Source: Entrophospora sp. SA101
Lineage: Eukaryota > Glomeromycota > Glomeromycetes > Entrophosporales > Entrophosporaceae
Reading direction: 5' to 3'
Assembly: GCA_958430865.1 (NCBI GenBank)
Contig: CAUDNR010000902.1
Coordinates: 8,172-72,171, forward strand
Length of the DNA: 64,000 nt
Shown in pieces: positions 1-9,838 of the stretch (position 1 is its first letter; every line of letters starts with the position of its first letter). The position numbers and the translations under genes were made by a program. The notes beneath the pieces were generated by a model, which did no database searches, had not been told where the DNA came from, and worked only from the letters and a program-made list of their open reading frames with translations.

Positions 1-914
1 TCCATAAGCAAAAACGTGTTGAATGGGCACAAAAACACAAAGATGACAATTGGGAAAAGACATTATTTAGTGATGAACATCTTTCCAATTGTTTTGTAAT
101 ACAATAAAGCATTGGTATAAGAATGCAAGACCAATTTGTCCTATGCCAAAAGACTGAAGCAAAATATTTGCATGGGGTGGTTTCTGTGTAAAAGGTAAAA
201 CAAGTCTAACTTGTTTTAGGTGCATAATGGATGCAAAATATTTCACAGAAATATTGGAGGAGCATATCCCAGAGATAAATAGTATGCTGAGGGGTGAATG
301 GTGGTTACAGCAAGACAATGACCCTAAGCATACTAGCTGTATTGCCCAGGAATTTCTTGATAATAATGTCCCAGAGGTTATGGACTGGCCCTCTAATAGT
401 CCTGACCTAAATCCAATTGAAAACCTTTGGGCCATTGTTAAAAGAAACGTGGAGAAGTGTAGACCCAAAAATATACATGCAGCCCAAAGTATTTTGACAT
501 TGTCATAAAGGGGGTTGCACATGTAGTAAAGGGGTGTTACACTTATGTTTTTAATAGTGAATGCCGTAATTAATTTCTACTTTCTACCATCAAAATTGGA
601 ATAATTTTGACCATCAAAATTACCAAATCAATTTGGGCTGCATGTATACCCAAAAATCTTACTGAATTAGAAAGTTTTTTTGGTGAGGAATGGGACAAAA
701 TTCCAAATAGTCTTCTAATTAGTCTTGTAGATTCAATGCCAAACGTTGTAACAAAGTTATTGAGAAAAATGGTGAACGGATATCATATTAATTTTTTTTA
801 ATAAAATCTGCTGCCTTTTAGCTTTAAAACAATATGCTGTACAGTTGAATTGGTATAATGGTTGTGAAACTATAATAATTTTAAAAATTGTCATTTTTTT
901 TTGCACACCACTGT
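1..914 (+). mobile_element. Tc1/mariner transposon remnant, 5' end cut by window
   Basis: The plus strand keeps a decayed Tc1/mariner transposase. The stretch 227-508 shows the DDE_3 landmarks: the second catalytic Asp in QQDNDPKHTS (about 310-340) and the third in SPDLNPIENLW (about 400-432). The stretch 607-800 resumes with the family C-terminus (EEWDKIPNSL, then VDSMPN). Positions 1-226 still read as transposase in shifted frames with stops. A terminal inverted repeat end is visible at 893-914 as a T-rich run followed by GCACACCACTGTA, which fits the usual TA-flanked Tc1 end. A short inverted copy of the segment near 468-495 sits at about 626-658 and breaks the reading frame. The element is not functional. 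The other end lies left of the window. Confidence 0.85.
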
Positions 915-1377
915 AAATAACAGTAAAAATAAATAAAGTCAATAGCTACCATTGTGGTTATTAAATATATTTAATAATATTATTATTCTGGAACACATTC
1001 TAATTATTTTATATATTTAAATATATGAATTTTATACCCACAATCCAGGACCGCTCCTTAAATAACAGAAAACTGACAAATTTAATAGCCCATATATTTG
1101 TAAGTAAACATAGTTTTTTACTTTTGATTTACATAGGTTGATATAAAATTTTTTTTATGTAACATAATAAATGCATGACTTTCTATGGGGGCGAAAAATC
1201 GATTACTATTATTATTACTATGAAATTTAAAAAATTTGCCCGGATCGGCATTAATTAAATCCTTTCCTTAACTGGTGGATCACGAATTAATTGTATATAA
1301 CAATTATGATCTAAATCAATAAAAAAAAAATTTTTTTTTAAAAATTCATTTTAAAATCTTTTTTTTATTTTTAAAAA
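915..1377. other. AT-rich gap between Tc1 remnant and effector gene
   Basis: No coding segment, RNA gene or clear repeat was seen. The part just upstream of 1,378 is A/T-homopolymer rich and could hold the promoter of the following gene, but no specific box is convincing. Confidence 0.4.
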
Positions 1378-3776
1378 ATGTCAACTTTCAAAAGAATCGA
1401 CCAAGAATTAAAAGATGTAAAGGAGAGGTTGAAGGAAGGAGAAGAAGGAGAAGATGATGGAAAGTGGTTGAAGAAGTTGAAGAAGAAGCTGAGGATGTTG
1501 AATAGTGAGATAAGAAGAGAAAAAGATGAAGAAAAAGAGAAAATTTTGGAGGGGGATAGTAAAGATTTGGAAGAGGAGATAGGTGAATTGGAGGAAGAGA
1601 AAGAAAGGTTGGAGAGTGAGAAGAAGAGGTGGTGATGAAGTTGCATGATGCATTGGTTAATTTCAGTAGAGGAGGGGAAGGTAATGAACAAATTGTGTAA
1701 AAAAAAATTATTCAATTCTGTTTTATTATTTATCATTTTTCCTCTTTATTATTGCAGCAGGTAAAATGCAAAATTATATAATTTCTTAGAGAATGAATTT
1801 TTTTTTTATCCATTCATTTATTCACTTTATTTTCTGTTCATTTACTTTCAATTGCTACTTTTGATTGACATCACAGAAGGTGTTGAGAAAGATCAAGGTA
1901 AACACCATTTGCACACTCTTAATAATTTATGTCCATTTACTTTTGCATACATTAAATTTTCTTATGTCTTACAGAAAGTGTGCAAGTAGGACTAAAACGT
2001 AAAAATGAAAGTAAGTTTATTATTTACTACAGACTATGAAAAAATCATTTTCAGTATCAACTTTATATTATTTAACAACACTCTCTTTATAGGTCAGAAA
2101 GAGAATTTAACAAAAGTTTAGAATGGGTCCTCCCTCATCAGTTGCTGCATGCACTGAATTTTTTAAACAACAAAGACAAGAGATTATTTTGAATGGTCAT
2201 CTGCCTAATTGTATTGGACCACCAATTTTCTTATATCATGAGGTTTTTTCAAAATTTTCTTCTGATTTCAATAATGAAAGTCTTGATTTATCAGATGGAC
2301 TTTGTGCATGGTCAAGTAAATTAATTAAGGATATGGCTAATGAACACATCAATGAAGATTCATGTAAGAATGCATTTATCAATCATATTACTGAATTTAT
2401 TGGTAAGCTTATTGAGGTAAAAATTGAGGATGGAAGTAGCAATGATGGGATGTTATTGGTAGAAACTGCTTGTGGTGAAAATGGATTACAAATTATTCAT
2501 GAAATTAAAAATGAAATTGGTGAAGGAGGAAGATCCAACAATTCAAGCAACTCTTTCATATTCAAAGTATTGGGCCCAAGAACAGGTATATTTCCTATAT
2601 ATTGACAATATCCATAATGCATTTTCTTTCACTAATCATTAATTAATTATTTCTAATATAGCATGATAAAATCTGAGCTGTGTGCAATTGTCCATCAATA
2701 CTTCTTGCTGTCACAGGTCATGGATCTGTATTTATACTTCTAATCCAGTGATTAGTCCTCTTACTGATTTCATTCCAATGATACCTATATAGTCTTGATG
2801 AAAAATGCTATCAACGTATTGCATGTCTTTTTCAAGCATTATACAATGCAGAATGGTGTTTAAAAAAAATTTATCAGACACTTGATGTATCCAAACATGT
2901 AAATATTGAGAATCCTCAACATTTTTACCCATATCCTCATTAAGGTTTCTGGCCAAAACTGCTTCTATTAGTAGCCTAAATTGCCCAAATAATTTGGGCA
3001 AAATTAATTTTTTTATAAGCCCAAACTACTTTTTGTTATTAGCTGAAATTGAATGAAATTATTTTAAAGTTGTTCAAGTTAAAACAAGTTGATTCATATA
3101 GTTTTTTAATGCTCATGCTTATAGAAAATGTTGAGAAGCCCAAATTGCTCAAACTAGTTTGGGCTTTGAGAAAACAGTTTGGACCAGAAACCTTAATCCT
3201 CATCAATATGTCACAGATAATGATGTAACAGTACAATTTACTTATGAGGATTGGTTGACAGAAGACAAATCAAAGCTTTTATTCAAGGGAAAAACTTATG
3301 ATGGATGTGAAATTGTTATCAAATTTACTCAGAGATATAATGTTAAAGCACACCATCTTTGTGCTTAGAAAAACCTTGCACCAAAACTCTTTTGTGTCAG
3401 CAACATCAATTTGGGAGGATGGTACATGATTGTAATGAAATATATTAATGGTGAAACATTACAGACTGCAAACATTACAAAAGAGGAATATAATGATGTT
3501 TTAAAAAATATTCAAGAGGCCATTGACACTTTGCACACTAATGATATTGTTTTTGGTGACTTATGTAGTTCAAACACAATGATAGAAAAGGTTCATGGAA
3601 AGTTACAAGTAATGCTTATAGACTTTGGCTGGGCTGGAATACATCAAAAAGATCGTTATACACCTATAATGAATCCAGAAATTAAATGGGCAAGTGGGGC
3701 TGAAGGAAATACTTTAATGCACAAAGATCATGATTTATACTGGCTAGAGATATTGAAAAAAAAATATGAATATTAA
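1378..3776 (+). pseudogene. Crinkler/CR-type effector gene remnant: coiled coil, PD-(D/E)XK nuclease-like, protein kinase-like
   Basis: Several plus-strand segments line up as one broken gene. Residues from 1,378-1,635 form a Lys/Glu-rich coiled coil; short exon-like pieces follow at about 1,640-2,110. The segment 2,123-2,585 ends in an Asp followed by HEIKNEIGEGG, the D...ExK signature of the PD-(D/E)XK nuclease superfamily. The segments 3,159-3,365 and 3,411-3,773 carry a kinase fold: Lys in CEIVIKFT, hinge-like MKYINGE, catalytic-loop-like FGDLCSSN and metal-binding LIDFGWAG. This nuclease-plus-kinase layout is known for Crinkler/CR effectors, which glomeromycete fungi have in many copies. 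Lesions: a frameshift near 1,635, an in-frame TAG at 3,366-3,368, decayed sequence at 2,640-2,940 and a MITE at 2,944-3,192. It could still give a short kinase-only product. Family assignment is from memory of the architecture, so moderate. Confidence 0.6.
2944..3192. mobile_element. MITE with TTAA target duplication inside the effector gene
   Basis: The ends are imperfect inverted repeats: GGTTTCTGGCCAAAACTG at 2,944 and its near complement ending CCAGAAACC at 3,192. Both sides are flanked by TTAA (2,940-2,943 and 3,193-3,196). The interior is AT-rich with palindromic GCCCAAATT/AATTTGGGC motifs and no coding capacity. A TTAA duplication is typical of piggyBac-mobilised elements. The termini resemble those of the MITE at 4,368-4,564. 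Confidence 0.7.
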
Positions 3777-4076
3777 GTTATTAAAATTTTTTGTGCTAAT
3801 CATTTTACAATATTAGTTTTATTATAGGGATTTTTGACATTCTAATAAGATTATAAAGGATTTTTTTATTTTTTTCAAATGGACATTATAAGCATTATAA
3901 TTATAAACTTTTTAACAAGTCTTGATGTATAAATGTAGTAGTGAGTTGAAAGTATGCTGTATAATTATCCTTTTCCATGCGTTGTATGTTGCTTGTAGTT
4001 AATAACAATTATTAAAATTCAATAAAAAAAACTACAAAGTGAACATAAAATTATAAAATTATATATATAGGGATAA
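3777..4076. other. AT-rich spacer
   Basis: This is the presumed 3' flank of the effector remnant. No gene or structured repeat was seen. Confidence 0.4.
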
Positions 4077-4355
4077 GTGTATATGAAAAATATTAACAAA
4101 AGTAATAAATGCAATGGTTCTAATGAATATCAAAAAACAATTCAGTTTTTAGAAAAAGGTTGTGATTGTGGTTGTTCTTCAAGAATTCCCAAGGAAGAAT
4201 TTTCAGAATTAAGGGAATCCTTTCAAGCTCTTCCTAAACCAGAACAAGACATATTTTTAATGGCCCAACTTAAGGCAATGGATGGTGGAACAATAAGCGC
4301 CAGTAGGTGTCTTAAAAAGAAAACCAGATCTAATAAAAGAACTTTCTATCACTGA
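4077..4355 (+). pseudogene. Zinc-binding N-terminal fragment of an orphan transposase-like protein
   Basis: This 92-codon reading frame has a cysteine cluster GCDCGCSSRIP, then a helical stretch (FSELRESFQALPKPEQD) and a basic tail ending in KKKTRSNKRTFYH. The pattern (Cys cluster, RxxF helix, then Arg/Lys-rich segment ending in an aromatic) resembles the region that precedes the integrase-like core in a group of eukaryotic DDE transposases. That resemblance is recalled, not computed. The frame stops exactly where the MITE at 4,368 begins, so the downstream part has probably been cut off by that insertion. It could instead be a small host zinc protein. Confidence 0.4.
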
Positions 4356-4367
4356 GATTACAATTAT

Positions 4368-4564
4368 GGTTGCTTGCCAAAACTCCTTTGGAAATCAATT
4401 GGCAGAGTTTCAGAGGTAACACACTAATTGTTTGTTAGAGTTTTGGCAGAGTTTCACATTTAGGGATTTTGACAATTAGCAGAGTTTTGGAAGGTTACAC
4501 ACTAATTGTTTATTAGAGTTTCGGCAGAGTTTCAGCAGTCATTAAGAGGTTTCGGCAAGCAACC
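4368..4564. mobile_element. MITE, same terminal family as 2,944-3,192
   Basis: The left end GGTTGCTTGCCAAAACTC matches the reverse complement of the right end (GAGGTTTCGGCAAGCAACC, 4,546-4,564) with few differences. The flanks are TTAT on the left and TTAA on the right, close to a TTAA duplication. Inside, a motif with ACACACTAATTGTTTRTTAGAG occurs twice. There is no coding capacity. Confidence 0.7.
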
Positions 4565-4587
4565 TTAATTACATTACACCTCTTTGT

Positions 4588-4668
4588 AGGGTTGGGTCAG
4601 TTTCACTAATAAATGGTTTGAACTCGGTTTTGAAACCAACCCCTGGTTTTTTTTTGGTTTGGTTTTTG
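4588..4668. repeat. Dispersed repeat, copy 1 (matches 12,863-12,942)
   Basis: About 80 bases rich in GGTTTGAAC and AACC motifs recur in the same orientation near 12,863-12,942 with a handful of differences. The right copy continues into further CCGTTCAAACCG repeats; this copy is cut after about 4,668 by different sequence. Confidence 0.8.
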
Positions 4669-4672
4669 GGGG

Positions 4673-4893
4673 ACGTTAGAAAGGGACAGGGACAGTGATC
4701 TGCAAATTTCGCCTGTACCCTGTCCTTTTCTAAATTTCCCTATCAAATTTTGAAAAGGACAGGCGAGTGGCACAGGAGAAATGTAAAAATTTTAGAAAAG
4801 GACAGGTGACAGGTGTGGCGCATACAAGGTACAGGTGACATGTACCCTGTCCTTTTCTAAAATTCTCTGCAAAATTTAGAAAGGGACAGGGTA
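4673..4893. repeat. Nested inverted/direct repeats of GTACCCTGTCC
   Basis: The motif TTTAGAAARGGACAGG and its complement CCTGTCCTTTTCTAAA occur at least five times in both orientations. The segment can fold into one or more long hairpins. It may be a MITE or fold-back element; no coding potential was seen. Confidence 0.6.
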
Positions 4894-4900
4894 CAGGGAT

Positions 4901-4928
4901 CGACTACATATATCCTTTTTAATTTTTT
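4901..4928. repeat. Candidate left terminal inverted repeat of the composite MULE element
   Basis: CGACT followed shortly by ATATATCCTTTTTAATTT is repeated in inverted orientation at 12,803-12,830. The two copies bracket both halves of the transposase gene. The shared core is about 22 bases but A/T-rich, so this is suggestive only. No clean 9-base target duplication is visible outside. Confidence 0.4.
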
Positions 4929-5115
4929 TTTATTTATTTTTGATAATTACATTAATAAAAATTATTTTTTTGTATTTTTAATTCTACTACTACGACGAAC
5001 TACAGCAGTGTTATCTTTAATAGTCCTGGGTCTAAAGAAAATATGGAAATTTTGTTAATAATATTAATAAATGAATGCATTATTACTATTACAGTAAGTC
5101 ATTAATAATTACTTT

Positions 5116-7236
5116 TTATTTTTTTTTATCAACTTCAGGTTCCTCTTCCTCTTCCTCTTCATTTTTACCTTTGTTAAAATACTGATGGCTTTTATCAGTG
5201 AAATATTCAATTACTAGAAAAAATACAACATTATTAATCAATTGATGACAAAACAACCAACTTTTTTCATAAAAATCTACTTACAGTCTATCCCTGAATG
5301 AATCTTTTCATCAAGAATGTTTATATTATGATTATTTAATTTTTCCATAAAAGTTCCTGTGGATAATTCAATGGAAGTAATTATTATTAATTAATTTTTT
5401 TTAAAAATTTAAAAGTTATTTAAACAATACTAACTTGCTCGGCTATCAGAATAGATGGAATGACTATTAAAATCATTTAATTTATAAGCAACTAATACAG
5501 TCTGTGGCTTGTATCCTGATAGAGTGGTTGGATCATTGGATATTAATACAGCCGTCCCCTCATTTAAGTCATCATACTTGTAGACACCACTTTGATTGTT
5601 AAAGCTTCGAATTACTTCACTGTAGAAATGCTGTCCACTTGATGATGTGCTGTATACACGTGCTGTCAATGTATATTCTATAGTGATCTCATTTTCTTGA
5701 TAACAAAGCTGAAAAGGGAAATCCAATTGTTCTGATGAGTGATAATTAGCACCATCTCTTTGGGTTATTTCAAATATCAAGGTATATGGCAAAGAGATTA
5801 TGTATTCTTCGTAGAATATTTTTCTGTTGGTACATTGATGAAGGTTTGCACGATTATAAGGACAAGGTTGATCTGGAAGTATATTGTTGATAAATTCATT
5901 CTTTTTTGCAAATAATGCAGAAACTTGTCCAACCAGGTTTTGGTTATTCTTGAAAAAAGAGCTATCAAAATCATCAATTCCATTTATTGGAAATAATGGT
6001 TTAATGGGTGTTGGTGCTACTTTGACATGACCTGATTCACATGACCAAATTCACAATCCAAGAGCACAAAACTGTGTCATAAGTTTTATTGATTCTTTTT
6101 CTTCCGAGATAATACTTTCAAACCAATAGGATAATGATCCAAACTCATTATCTTTTTGCCATTTTTTTTCTAGAACATGGTGGCGAACAATTTCATGGGC
6201 TTCATTGAAGTTAGATTTTGTATTTCTAGTTCCTAGAGTATTAACAGTATCTCGGATAGTAAAACTAATATATAATTTTTTTAATCCAGAGTCATGTGTA
6301 ATTGTTCCGACATTGGTTGACCACCATGGAATTGCATGAAGGTAGTTTACATACAATAATTCCAAGAATGATGTAATATAACATGAGTTTCGCCAATGCG
6401 GATATGATTGATATTTTTTGGGAAGTTCAATTACTTTTGGTTTTTCTTTTTTATTGCTAACATCTAAATTTTTATCATTAGATGGTTTATTTTTTAAAAT
6501 GGCTTTAGCAGTATCTGGTGGTCTACGATCATTTACACCAGCACCTTTGGATTTCTTTCCTCTAGATGATTTGGTTGTTCCATATAATTCTGCAACTTTT
6601 TTCCATGGTTCATCATGACCATATTTCAAGGAATGCCCTTTACTTTTGTTTTCATAATCAACTTCCAAAGCTATTACAAACAAAAGAAGGTTCTCAAGAC
6701 CTAAATGAAATAAGTTCAAGGTTAATAAATAATCAATTAGTCAATTAAGTTAATCAATTATTTTTTATAAAATAAATACCTGTGATAATTGACTGATTGG
6801 CAGTTCCACACATGTAATATCGAGAATGCATAGATTCTTGCACATTTGTTGAATTTGGCAATATTTTGGATAGATCCTCATCCATAGAACTTAGTGCAGG
6901 AAAAAGGATTTTTCCTGCATCGGTATAATTCATCATTCCAACCAAGTAACAATGTTGGACCAATTTTTCTCTATTTCTTCAATTTGTTTAAAAAATTCTT
7001 TAATATCAAGTTTTAAAGGTTTTAATGCCATTGATTGGAATATTGCCGAGTCTTCATGTTTGACAATTTCATGATTTCGTGCAATCCTTGCTCCAGATTG
7101 CTGATAATGTTCCTGGCATCCTTTTAAAAAGTTCAATGCTTCGTTTTCCAAATGCGTTTTATGTGAATCTAAAAGAGCTTGAGAGTATGAGGATAAATAG
7201 ACCTTTTCCAATTTATGTTCAACAAATGCATCAATG
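5116..7236 (-). pseudogene. MULE transposase with USP-like peptidase, 3' half (copy A)
   Basis: On the minus strand this reads as the later part of a GCM-MULE transposase and the USP-like peptidase behind it. It starts within the transposase core: CxxH as GCQEH (about 7,110), then third acidic residue in TNVQESMHSRYY (about 6,810). After an intron (about 6,779-6,701) comes a linker (DEPWKKVAELYG, RRPPDTAKAIL), then a papain-fold peptidase: nucleophile box WRNSCYITSFLELLY (about 6,360-6,400), His box GQHFYSEVI (about 5,620) and Asp box YKYDDL (about 5,575). An acidic tail ends at a TAA at 5,116-5,118. Lesions: stops where copy B has Trp-Trp after TWLE (near 6,930) and a TGA near 6,050. Homology to copy B stops at 7,236, so the 5' half is missing here. 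Family placement rests on these motifs. Confidence 0.7.
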
Positions 7237-8270
7237 AAATATATTTTTCCTAATGCTTAGGTGAGACTTTATGTCCACATTTATTAATTTAAAAATTCAT
7301 TATTAAATTATTTATTGCATGTATGTATGTATATAATTATTTTCTCTTTTTCTGAAATATTTGTCTATAGATCCACTTTTATTAATTTTTCTTGATGATG
7401 TTTTTTGGATATGTCACCAAAATGTTGTTGTTGCTTTATCAGCAAAACCTAGCTATTGTTTTTTTTGAAAATATAAATATAATATACCGTATCATATTTT
7501 AAGTATAACAAGTATTAATATTACCATTACCTGTGATTAAGACAATACCACTGATCATCAGATGGTTCCAAAATAAAGTAATTGTAAACAAGAGAGTCAT
7601 TTTTAGCAGAGGAAGAGGAAGTATTATTATCATTACCATTTTAATTTTCATTTCCATTATCATTTTTGTTTCCATTACCATTTTCATTTTAATTTTCACC
7701 CCTCTCATCATCATCATTATAGTTTCTGTTGCCATTATATTCATCATATTAATATTTATATTTATATTCATATTCATATCCACTATCATATTCACACCAT
7801 TAACATATAAATTATCCTTATTCTTAATATTCATTTTCATAAAAATAGTATGGTGTTAAAAGTGTTAAAAGTGTCAATAGTAGAGAGATAAATTTGTAAT
7901 AACTAGTACTAAAAGAAGTAGGCAAGTTTTTTTCTACCACAAATAGAAAAGTGATTATCAATTGAAATTATCGAGCTACAAAACAAGCCAAGCTAACTCA
8001 GCTTGAAATGAGCCAAGCAAGTTTGGCTTGAAATAAAGACAAATGCTGTAAATAGCTGTTGGTAACTATCATTTTTTGTAAATAGATATGGTAGTTATCA
8101 TTGCTGCAAATAACCAATTAAAGCAGGTGTCTTTAGCTTGAACCAAGCCAACACATGAGCCGAGCAAGCTATTTATAAGCTTGGCTCTCAAGCCAGTAAT
8201 TTTTTGGGTGAGCCAAGAGCTAGCTTGGCTCATGTGGAGCTTATTAAGGGAAATTTACACTTACAGATAA
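7237..8270. other. Spacer with simple-sequence and GCTTGGCT palindromic repeats
   Basis: No gene was recognised. About 7,600-7,830 is a degenerate ATT/CAT-type simple repeat whose long reading frames on both strands are artefacts of composition. About 7,975-8,245 holds many copies of AGCCAAGC/GCTTGGCT in both orientations, which can form hairpins and may be a fold-back element. Confidence 0.5.
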
Positions 8271-8286
8271 CATGACTTTTTACAAA

Positions 8287-8323
8287 TGACGCGTCATCCG
8301 ATGACGTTTTCAGATATAAAAGG
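8287..8323 (+). promoter_or_regulatory. Candidate promoter: bZIP-like palindrome plus TATA box
   Basis: The perfect palindrome TGACGCGTCA (8,287-8,296) and the half site ATGACG (8,301-8,306) resemble ATF/CREB-type bZIP sites, and TATAAAAGG follows at 8,315-8,323. The block lies about 190 bases before the start of the WWE-RING gene, a reasonable promoter distance. The match is by eye only. Confidence 0.4.
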
Positions 8324-8510
8324 AATTGATCGATAATGACCGGAAGGTTAGTCCGTTCGTATTAACTCTACTATTATTATTACTATCTCGAGATTATTTG
8401 TGCGCACAAAATTTAGCCAATAAAATTGCTGTAGTAGTGTATTTTTAAGAGGGTATTTTTTTTCCCACAGAATGAATAAATTTTTTTTCAAATTGAACAT
8501 AATAAAAAAA

Positions 8511-9435
8511 ATGTCGGTAACTAATAATCCTCAATGGCCTTGCGAAAGATGTACCTTTATTAACCGAGTGAGTTTACTTTCATTATTTTCTAGTTTTATT
8601 AATATCCATAATATAATAACAAGAATACCTATAATTTTTTTGAAGGGAATTGATTTAACCTGTTCAATGTGCTTTCTTACCAGAACAAATGCTAAAGATT
8701 TACCAGTTCAGGTTAACTATCTAGAAATTAATTTTAATCATAATTACAATAACAATTGTAAATTATTGCTATATTTAAATTTTTATTAATATATATATAT
8801 GTATATATATTATTATTTAAAAAGTGGGAATGGAGGGCTAACGCAGATCAATGGCTTCCATACGATTTGGCATGTGCAGCGGAATTAGAAGAAGCTTACC
8901 AAAATAAAAAAACAGTTATGACACCAAGAAAAGGATATTTTTCATCAATACGTGACACTTATGAAATCAGGTTTAATTATTCTACTGGAAGATTTGTACA
9001 GTATAATATTGTTGGTGGAGGAACAAGAAGGGTTAGAAGAGTTGCAAGTGGTAATATATATTTACAATATAATTCTAATTATATATTAAAAATTATTAAT
9101 AAAACATTAACAAATTGTATGTAGACGATAATTCTATTTTACAACCCGTTGAGTATGATACAGTTACATCAGAAGATAGTTGTATTATATGTTTAGATGG
9201 TTTTCAAGATCCAAATACAATTACTGCTGATCAACATGTAGTCAAACTTCCTCCTTGTCGTGGACATTATTTTCACAGATCGTGTGTAGCAGGTAAATTA
9301 TACTTTTATATTTTTGAAATTAAAAAAACTTTTTAAAAGGAATTATTTTATATATATACATACTATTATTATTATTTAGCTGCGATTAAGTTGAGAGATG
9401 AATGTCCTTTGTGTAAAAAAAAATTGGATTATTAA
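8511..9435 (+). CDS. RanBP2-type zinc finger, WWE and RING-H2 protein (probable E3 ubiquitin ligase)
   Basis: Five exons (8,511-8,567, 8,646-8,711, 8,825-9,050, 9,125-9,292, 9,380-9,435) with GT-AG introns encode 190 residues in one uninterrupted frame. Residues about 9-35 form a RanBP2 zinc finger (WPCERCTFINR, then CSMC). Residues about 42-116 are a WWE domain: WEWRANADQWLPYD, helix LEEAY, then an RF..STGRF.QYN strand and RRVRR. Residues about 135-187 are a RING-H2: CIICLDG, CRGHYFHRSC, CPLC. WWE domains bind poly-ADP-ribose or ubiquitin-system partners, and RING domains recruit E2 enzymes, so the product probably tags ADP-ribosylated or related targets with ubiquitin. An in-frame ATG at 8,472 would add 13 residues; I chose 8,511 because the finger follows directly. 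It sits between two transposon halves, yet has no lesion. Confidence 0.85.
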
Positions 9436-9838
9436 TTATTTTAATTGATTAATTTAATTGCTTAATAACAATGACATAATATCACTGACAATAATATATT
9501 GCTTACTTTTATTTTTAATTTATTCTGTATTTCTTAACCATTTTTTTTATTCTACATATATCAGGCATGATATATGAGATATATTGCTTATACTCACATA
9601 CATACAAACATGTATATACATGTATATAATTAATATATATTGCTTGTATATACACACTATAATAATAGAAAAATTTTAAGGTGAAAAATTAAATGTAAAT
9701 TGACATGTAATAATGCAAAATAACGACATTTGCTTTTCGATTTGATTTTTTTGATCAGTCCAAAACCATATGATTTTTGAATTTAGTATATCATGCGTGC
9801 CTAGGATCATAAAATTTATTTATACTTTCCTAATAACA
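9436..9838. other. AT-rich spacer
   Basis: This is the presumed 3' flank of the WWE-RING gene. It holds TATATA-rich and short CATACATA-like repeats. No gene was seen. Confidence 0.4.

Noticed and set aside
1371..1736. Minus-strand frames opposite the coiled-coil exon
   Set aside because: Ser/Leu/Phe-rich mirror of a Lys/Glu-rich coding exon on the plus strand; no domain.
6418..6748. Plus-strand frames opposite the USP/transposase exon (also at 10,023-10,353)
   Set aside because: They are antisense to a recognisable minus-strand coding region and repeat only because the region is duplicated.
7499..7859. Overlapping open frames of 108-113 codons on both strands
   Set aside because: They run through an ATT/CAT-type simple repeat; the translations are Ile/Met/Phe or Asn-type low complexity with no start context or domain.
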